Part shown: one piece after another, positions 14,898 to 19,707 of the stretch
How the letters are laid out: each line of letters opens with the position of its first letter
Position numbering within the stretch: position 1 is the stretch's first letter
Assembly (NCBI GenBank): GCA_964494645.1
Contig: CAZBSH010000040.1
Location: 1-19,707 of the forward strand
Direction: 5' to 3'
DNA length: 19,707 bases
Source of the DNA: Christensenella sp964494645
GTDB lineage: Bacteria > Bacillota > Clostridia > Christensenellales > Christensenellaceae
The notes under the pieces: model-generated
Database searches by the model: none
Told to the model about the DNA's origin: nothing
The model's input: only the letters and a program-made list of their open reading frames with translations
Translations under genes and position numbers: made by a program

Positions 14898-16148
14898 TTG
14901 GCGAAAAAACTGAACGATATTTACCTGAAAGAAAATAAAGAACTGGAAACACACAAGATCCTGGTTGACAGTGAAAAGCCGCCGAAGAAGAAAACAAATC
15001 CTTCTTCGACATGGAATAAGCTGCGCCCTGTGGTTGCCGTACTGATCAGTTTGGCAATTGTTGGGGGTATTGTTTATGGTGTGTTTACATATGTGAAGGG
15101 ACACTATTTCGATCCTGTCGATGTGAGCGATCCGGCAATGATCGAAGTGACCATCCCGAAGGGGTCTTCTCTGAGCAAAATTTCAGAAATATTGTATGAG
15201 AATGAGCTGATCCAGAACAAACAGATATTTAAACTTTATGTCGACTTTTCGGATATGACATCCAAATTGAAAGCGGGAACCTATCAGTTATCTAAGAGCA
15301 TGGACTTTGACGACCTGATTTATGCTTTGCAAAAAGGAAAGGCTTCTGCGGCCACCGCGCGGATACAGTTTATTGAAGGACTTGGCATAGAGGATTACGC
15401 GAATGTGCTGGTGGCGAGCGGTATCCTGAAAAACACAACCGAATATCTGGGAATCGCGGCAAGTGGAGAAGGCTTTACAGATTATTCGTTTATTGCGGAA
15501 GCTGTTGCGAAAAACGAAGAAAAAGGCGGCGGAATGAAGTATGTACTGGAAGGATATTTATTCCCGGATACGTATGATTTCTATACCAATGCCTCTGCGT
15601 CTGACGCAATCAAAAAGCAGATTGACCGCTTCAATGAAATACTTGATATGAAAGCGGAGGGTAAGGAACAAACGTACCGTGAGCGTGCGGAAGAAATAGG
15701 AATGTCGATACACGATATGGTAACGCTTGCTTCGATGATCGAAAAGGAAGCGAAAACACCTGATTTCAAGAAGGTATCGATGCTATTTCATAATCGTCTG
15801 GATAATGAAATGAGGCTGGATTCGGACGCGACACTCGCGTATGGACTGGGTGTCAAAAAATTGGCGCTCACATCACAACAGCTTGATACGGATTCTCCTT
15901 ATAATACGCGCAAAATCATGGGGTTGCCTATTGGACCGATCTGCAATCCGAGCAGGGCGGCGATAGAAGCGGCGCTTTATCCGGATGAAGACTATGCGGA
16001 TTACTTCTATTTTACACTGAAGGATCCGAAGACCGGTGAAACTGTCTTTGCAAAAACGTTGGAAGAGCATAATGCAAACGTTGCGGAATATCAGCACTTG
16101 TATGCGCAAGCAGACGCGGAAAATGCTGCGAAGGCGGATGGAGAATGA
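14898..16148 (+). CDS. mltG: Endolytic murein transglycosylase MltG
   Basis: MltG cleaves nascent peptidoglycan glycan strands at the outer face of the membrane and is thought to set strand length. The protein is 416 aa. A lysine-rich cytoplasmic N terminus (1-43) leads to one membrane helix (about 45-66). A LysM-like segment follows (about 80-145, IPKGSSLSKISEIL). Next is the catalytic YceG domain, with GYLFPDTYDF (219-228), the catalytic glutamate E282 in LASMIEKEA, HNRL, MRLDSDATLAYGLG and LPIGPICNPSRAAIEAAL. The start is a TTG with GGGAG (14884-14888) 9 bases upstream. No in-frame ATG occurs before residue 81, which would lose the membrane anchor. Its stop overlaps the next ATG (ATGA). 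In B. subtilis the equivalent gene, yrrL, also lies near the U32 genes yrrN and yrrO. Confidence 0.96.
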   Translation: MAKKLNDIYLKENKELETHKILVDSEKPPKKKTNPSSTWNKLRPVVAVLISLAIVGGIVYGVFTYVKGHYFDPVDVSDPAMIEVTIPKGSSLSKISEILYENELIQNKQIFKLYVDFSDMTSKLKAGTYQLSKSMDFDDLIYALQKGKASAATARIQFIEGLGIEDYANVLVASGILKNTTEYLGIAASGEGFTDYSFIAEAVAKNEEKGGGMKYVLEGYLFPDTYDFYTNASASDAIKKQIDRFNEILDMKAEGKEQTYRERAEEIGMSIHDMVTLASMIEKEAKTPDFKKVSMLFHNRLDNEMRLDSDATLAYGLGVKKLALTSQQLDTDSPYNTRKIMGLPIGPICNPSRAAIEAALYPDEDYADYFYFTLKDPKTGETVFAKTLEEHNANVAEYQHLYAQADAENAAKADGE

Positions 16149-17365
16149 ACAAAATAGAGTTATTGGCGCCTGCCGGCAATAGGGAGTGCATGGAAACAGC
16201 GCTTTATTTTGGAGCAGACGCGGTGTATATGGCAGGTAAAGATTTCGGGTTGCGCGCTTTTGCGGATAATTTTACGGATGATGAGCTTGCCGCAAGCGTG
16301 GCACTTGCCCATGATCTTGGGAAAAAAATATATATCACGGTCAATGCTGTGCTTTTTCACCATGAGCTTAACGACCTTCCCGGCTATCTTTCTTTTCTAT
16401 CAAAAATCGGCGTGGACGGGATCATCGTTTCTGATCCGGCTGTGCTTTATATTGTGAACAGGGATAAAATACCGATCACTGTCCATTTGAGTACGCAGGC
16501 GAATACGACCAATTATTTGTCTGCTTCTTTTTGGTATGAACAAGGAATCAAGCGCATTGTATTGTCGCGAGAGGTTCCGCTCAATGATATCAGGGCGATC
16601 CGTGAAAATGCACCGGATGGACTGGAAATCGAGGCATTTGTACATGGCGCAATGTGCGTAGCACATTCGGGGCGCTGCCTGCTGAGTGCGGCGCTTACAG
16701 GACGCAGTGGAAACAAGGGCGCGTGTGCGCAGCCATGCCGGTGGGAGTATTACTTATACGAAAAGGGTTATGATGGTCAGTATTTTAATATTGCGGAGGA
16801 CAATAAGGGAACATATATCATGAATTCGCGCGATTTGATGATGATACGCTATATTTCGCAGTTGGTTGAGGCGGGTATTACGTCTTTTAAGATCGAAGGA
16901 AGAATGAAATCAGCCTATTATGTCGCTTCCGTCGTGAGTGCATACCGGCGTGCGATAGACGCTTATTATGAGCAGGGAAACGATTATGTGTTTGATGAAG
17001 GATTAGAGGAAGAGTTAATCAAATCAGCGACGCGTGGATTTACGACAGGTTTCTTTTTTGGTGATCCAGGGCAGGCAGGACAGGATACACAGCGTGATGT
17101 CGACTTGCGCAAATATACGTTTGTGGCAAAGGTGACGGAGGATGCTTGCGATGGGATGCTTGCGGTAGAGCAACGCAATAAATTCAGTGTGGGTGAAACG
17201 TTGGAGGTATTGTCGCCTGTCTTGAATGGCGCGGCTTTTCGGGTAGAGTGGATCGAAACGGTCAGCGGGCAGATGCAAGACAGCGCACCGCATCCGCAGC
17301 AGGCGTTGTATATCAATTGCCCGTATCCGCTGCAAGCCGGGGACGTTTTACGCAGGCATGACTGA
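16145..17365 (+). CDS. trhP: U32 peptidase family protein, probably a TrhP-type tRNA hydroxylase
   Basis: The protein is 406 aa, opening LLAPAGNRECMETALYFGADAVYM, as in all U32 family members. The U32 signature EAFVHGAMCVAHSGRCLLS lies at 163-181. Four cysteines (C171, C178, C194, C198) have the spacing expected for the iron-sulphur cluster of the TrhP/RlhA subgroup. These were once called peptidases, but are now known to hydroxylate RNA uridine or cytidine using prephenate. In B. subtilis the YrrN and YrrO proteins are the TrhP1 and TrhP2 enzymes that make 5-hydroxyuridine at tRNA position 34, and yrrO lies just downstream of the mltG homologue, as here. The length is close to YrrO. A C-terminal beta-rich domain (about 320-406) is present. 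The ATG overlaps the mltG stop by four bases. The function is inferred from family and neighbourhood; a collagenase-type label would be outdated. Confidence 0.85.
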   Translation: MNKIELLAPAGNRECMETALYFGADAVYMAGKDFGLRAFADNFTDDELAASVALAHDLGKKIYITVNAVLFHHELNDLPGYLSFLSKIGVDGIIVSDPAVLYIVNRDKIPITVHLSTQANTTNYLSASFWYEQGIKRIVLSREVPLNDIRAIRENAPDGLEIEAFVHGAMCVAHSGRCLLSAALTGRSGNKGACAQPCRWEYYLYEKGYDGQYFNIAEDNKGTYIMNSRDLMMIRYISQLVEAGITSFKIEGRMKSAYYVASVVSAYRRAIDAYYEQGNDYVFDEGLEEELIKSATRGFTTGFFFGDPGQAGQDTQRDVDLRKYTFVAKVTEDACDGMLAVEQRNKFSVGETLEVLSPVLNGAAFRVEWIETVSGQMQDSAPHPQQALYINCPYPLQAGDVLRRHD

Positions 17366-17382
17366 TACAGGAGTAATCCAAT

Positions 17383-18234
17383 ATGATTAAATTTGGACCG
17401 GCGGGAAATTCTGACGCATTCTATGAGCAGGGATATAAGCATACGGTGGATGCGCCTAAGTGGATTTATGATATGGGGCTCAGTGCCTTTGAATATTCGT
17501 TTGGCAGAGGTGTGAAGCTGCGCGAAGAAACAGGTGCGGCGATCAAGGCGCAAGCGCGCGTGTATGATATTGCGATGAGCGTCCATGCGCCGTATTACAT
17601 TAATCTTGCAAACGATACGCAAGAGAAATTTGAAAAGAATTTGATGTACTTTCGCGAATCAGCGATGGCCGCGGGTTATCTTGGAGCACAAAGAATTGTG
17701 TTTCATCCGGGATCGTGTGCCAAATGCGACAGAACGATTGCTTTTGAAAATGTTAAGCGGAACTTGAAACGTATTGTTGATATTTTGAAGGGGGATGACT
17801 TGGGCAACTTTATTTATTGTGCGGAGACAATGGGAAAGTTGAACCAGATTGCAGACCTCGATGAAGTAGGGGAACTTGCGCGCATTGATGATTGTATTTA
17901 TCCGGCAATTGATTTTGGACATCTGAATGCCCGTACGCTTGGAGGAATCAAAACCAAAGCGGATTATGAGGCAATCATAAAAAAGCTGAGAAGCAGCGCC
18001 GGAGATGAAAAAACAAAGTATATGCATGTTCATTTTTCGCATATTCAATATACGGACAAAGGCGAAAAAATGCACCTTACTTTTGAAGATACGCAGTGGG
18101 GACCATTTTTTGAGCCGTTGGCAGAGGTTTTGGCGGAACAGGAAATGGAACCGATAATTATCTGCGAATCGAAGGGAACGCAGGCAAAAGATGCGCTTGC
18201 GATGAAAGAGATATATGAGGCAGTAAAAAAATGA
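17383..18234 (+). CDS. Endonuclease IV-like TIM-barrel protein (AP endonuclease family 2)
   Basis: The protein is 283 aa, with the fold pattern of endonuclease IV, which cuts DNA 5' of abasic sites. Metal-ligand candidates line up closely with E. coli Nfo numbering: H68 (VHAPYY), H108 (FHPGS), E148 (AETMG), D177 and H180 (IDFGH), H215 or H217 (HVHFSH), H231 and E262 (CESKG). The one ligand I cannot match is the aspartate two residues before H231, where Nfo has D-x-H and this protein has K-M-H. The protein may therefore be a real nuclease with an altered third metal site, or a relative with another substrate such as a sugar isomerase. AGGAG at 17369-17373 precedes the ATG by 9 bases. Its stop overlaps the next gene's ATG (ATGA). 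I leave the nfo symbol off for this reason. Confidence 0.8.
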   Translation: MIKFGPAGNSDAFYEQGYKHTVDAPKWIYDMGLSAFEYSFGRGVKLREETGAAIKAQARVYDIAMSVHAPYYINLANDTQEKFEKNLMYFRESAMAAGYLGAQRIVFHPGSCAKCDRTIAFENVKRNLKRIVDILKGDDLGNFIYCAETMGKLNQIADLDEVGELARIDDCIYPAIDFGHLNARTLGGIKTKADYEAIIKKLRSSAGDEKTKYMHVHFSHIQYTDKGEKMHLTFEDTQWGPFFEPLAEVLAEQEMEPIIICESKGTQAKDALAMKEIYEAVKK

Positions 18235-19274
18235 AGGTAGTTCAAAAAATAAGAGAATGGAATACGGCAGAGGCATACTTGCTTACTTCTGTTGAGAATG
18301 TAGCGTATGTCTCCGGATTTTCAGGGGACAGTTCGCAGGTGTTGATTTTACCGGAAGAAGTCTTTTTCTTTACGGATGCGCGATTTGTGGAGATGGCGCG
18401 CAGGGAAATCGGTGATCGTGCGCAGGTGATATGTACAGGGAGTCAGGAAAGACTGCCGGAGATTGCTAAGAGATTAAATGAGATAGCGATACTTGGTATC
18501 GAGCAAGGGAATGTTACCGTAAAGGAATTTTATGCGCTTAAGCGTGATCTGGATATCAGCGAATATGTCGATATTTCAGATAAAATGTTTCTTGAGCGTA
18601 TGATCAATACGAAAGAAGAGATCGAAAAAATATGTTTTGCGGCTAAGGCAAATGAGATTGCTTTGCATGAGCTTTTGCCATATATCAAGCCGGGAATATC
18701 AGAACTGGATATTCGTGCGGAGCTTGAATACCGTATGAAAAAGCAAGGAATGGATTTGGCGTTTCCGACAATTGCGGCGGGGGGGAAGAACTCTGCGATC
18801 CCGCACGCGACACCTTCTTCGTACAGGATCAAAAACGGAGATTTGCTAACACTTGATTTTGGATGCAGATTTAATGGCTATTGTTCTGACATTACGCGTA
18901 CTTTTGGCATTGGAAATATTGACGGAGAGTCAAAAAAAATATATGATATAGTTAATGAAGCGCAGAAACGTGCTGTTTGCGAAGCGCAAATCGGCGCGGA
19001 TACGCTCCATGTGGACGAGACAGCCCGCAACTATATTGCGGAAAATGGCTATGGCGAGTATTATGAACATGGTACAGGGCATGGTGTTGGTCGGCAGATT
19101 CACGAATTACCCGTATTAAATTCGCGTTCCAGTACGATGATACAGGAAAACATGGTGTTTACCGTTGAGCCGGGGATATATGTTCCGGAGTTTGGCGGAG
19201 TGCGCATAGAAGATACGCTGATTGCAGGACAGGGCAGCGTATATGAGTTCAGCAAAGAATTAATTTTGTTATAA
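18231..19274 (+). CDS. Xaa-Pro aminopeptidase, M24B family
   Basis: This metallopeptidase removes N-terminal residues that precede proline. The protein is 347 aa, cytoplasmic, with no signal peptide. The N-terminal creatinase-like domain spans about 1-125 and includes ENVAYVSGFSGDSSQVLI. The pita-bread catalytic domain carries all five metal ligands: D209 (LDFG), D220 (SDITRTF), H284 (GTGHGVG), E313 (VEPGIY) and E327 (RIEDT). H192 in IPHATPS fits the substrate-binding histidine. It starts at an ATG overlapping the previous stop and lies 15 bases before efp. A proline peptidase directly upstream of efp is a standard Bacillota arrangement (yqhT-efp in B. subtilis), so the two probably share a transcript. 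Confidence 0.95.
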   Translation: MKVVQKIREWNTAEAYLLTSVENVAYVSGFSGDSSQVLILPEEVFFFTDARFVEMARREIGDRAQVICTGSQERLPEIAKRLNEIAILGIEQGNVTVKEFYALKRDLDISEYVDISDKMFLERMINTKEEIEKICFAAKANEIALHELLPYIKPGISELDIRAELEYRMKKQGMDLAFPTIAAGGKNSAIPHATPSSYRIKNGDLLTLDFGCRFNGYCSDITRTFGIGNIDGESKKIYDIVNEAQKRAVCEAQIGADTLHVDETARNYIAENGYGEYYEHGTGHGVGRQIHELPVLNSRSSTMIQENMVFTVEPGIYVPEFGGVRIEDTLIAGQGSVYEFSKELILL

Positions 19275-19289
19275 AACAGGAGGTACGGT

Positions 19290-19707
19290 ATGGTTTCAGC
19301 CGGAGAATTCAGAAAAGGGATGACAATTGAAATTGACGAACAAGTTTGGGTAGTTGTTGACTTTCAGCATGTAAAGCCCGGAAAGGGAGCGGCGTTCGTT
19401 CGCACGAAGATCAAAAATGTTGTGACGGGGAGCGTACTGGAAAAAACATTCAACCCAACGGAAAAATTTCCGCCGGCGCGTGTGGACAGAAAAGAGATGC
19501 AGTATTTATATAATGATGGAGAACTGTATCATTTCATGGATACGGAAACATATGAGCAGCTTCCGCTTAACCTAGACAAGGTAGAAGGTGCACTCCCGTA
19601 TATGACAGAGAATATGAATGTAACGATCAAGTTTTTTAAAGGCGAGGCGTTTTCCGTAGAGCCGCCGAATTTTGTGGAGCTTGAGGTAACGGAAACCGAA
19701 CCGGGAT
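19290..19707 (+). CDS. efp: Elongation factor P (3' end outside the window)
   Basis: EF-P binds ribosomes stalled on proline runs and restores peptide-bond formation. The first 139 codons are visible with no stop; B. subtilis EF-P is about 185 aa, so roughly a quarter is missing. The N-terminal KOW-like domain reads VVVDFQHVKPGKGAAFVRTK (21-40), with the tip lysine K32. In B. subtilis that lysine carries a 5-aminopentanol modification. The middle OB domain has KEMQYLYNDGELYHFMDT and the conserved EQLPL segment. AGGAGGT at 19278-19284 lies 5 bases before the ATG, the strongest ribosome-binding site in the window, as expected for an abundant translation factor. Confidence 0.97.
   Translation, partial: MVSAGEFRKGMTIEIDEQVWVVVDFQHVKPGKGAAFVRTKIKNVVTGSVLEKTFNPTEKFPPARVDRKEMQYLYNDGELYHFMDTETYEQLPLNLDKVEGALPYMTENMNVTIKFFKGEAFSVEPPNFVELEVTETEPG

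Noticed and set aside
16984..18276. Two minus-strand open frames of more than 200 codons opposite the U32, endonuclease IV-like and M24 genes
   Set aside because: Both are shadows of well-identified plus-strand genes. They have no ribosome-binding sites and no recognisable motifs.
1..19707. Search for defence systems, mobile elements, CRISPR arrays, tRNAs and phage genes
   Set aside because: Every stretch is covered by recognisable core genes. I saw no spaced direct repeats, transposase motifs or tRNA-like folds by eye.

Overview
The window carries fifteen protein genes, all on the plus strand. Two of them run off the ends (rbgA at the left, efp at the right). Genes abut or overlap, and the largest gap is about 60 bases, so there is no gene-free stretch to describe. 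I see no tRNA, rRNA, transposase, CRISPR array or intrinsic terminator. The gene set and order point to a Gram-positive anaerobe of the Bacillota, class Clostridia: rbgA-rnhB-yraN-comM-dprA-topA-trmFO-hslVU, RNase J, YlbF, and an M24 peptidase next to efp. A Christensenellales-like lineage is possible, but I cannot prove it from sequence alone.

Positions 1-4550: the end of the 50S-assembly GTPase RbgA, then RNase HII, a YraN/UPF0102 protein, and a very large (about 1070 aa) membrane protein. That protein looks like two GT-C glycosyltransferases joined by an extracellular discoidin-like domain. It sits where related genomes usually have yraN directly beside comM, and it is the least ordinary gene here.

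Positions 4575-7218: comM (YifB, AAA+ Mg-chelatase-like) and dprA, overlapping by 8 bases. Both are linked to handling of incoming single-stranded DNA in transformation. The DprA has an unusual C-terminal half of its Rossmann domain. Positions 7219-12707: a promoter, then topA, trmFO, hslV and hslU. The xerC (codV) and codY genes that flank hslVU in Bacillus are absent.

Positions 12708-16148: an extended -10 promoter, RNase J, a YlbF-family protein and the lytic transglycosylase MltG. Positions 16145-19707: a U32 peptidase-family protein resembling tRNA hydroxylase TrhP, an endonuclease IV-like TIM barrel, an Xaa-Pro peptidase and the start of elongation factor P. Repeated stop/start overlaps (TGATG, ATGA) suggest translational coupling. 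Taken together the region is an RNA/DNA maintenance and translation-quality block, with one envelope glycosylation gene inserted and one cell-wall gene (mltG). I found no convincing evidence of a new multi-gene system. The best leads are the two-headed glycosyltransferase, the altered DprA motifs, the dyad inside an overlong topA promoter spacer, and a promoter that overlaps an RNase J start codon.
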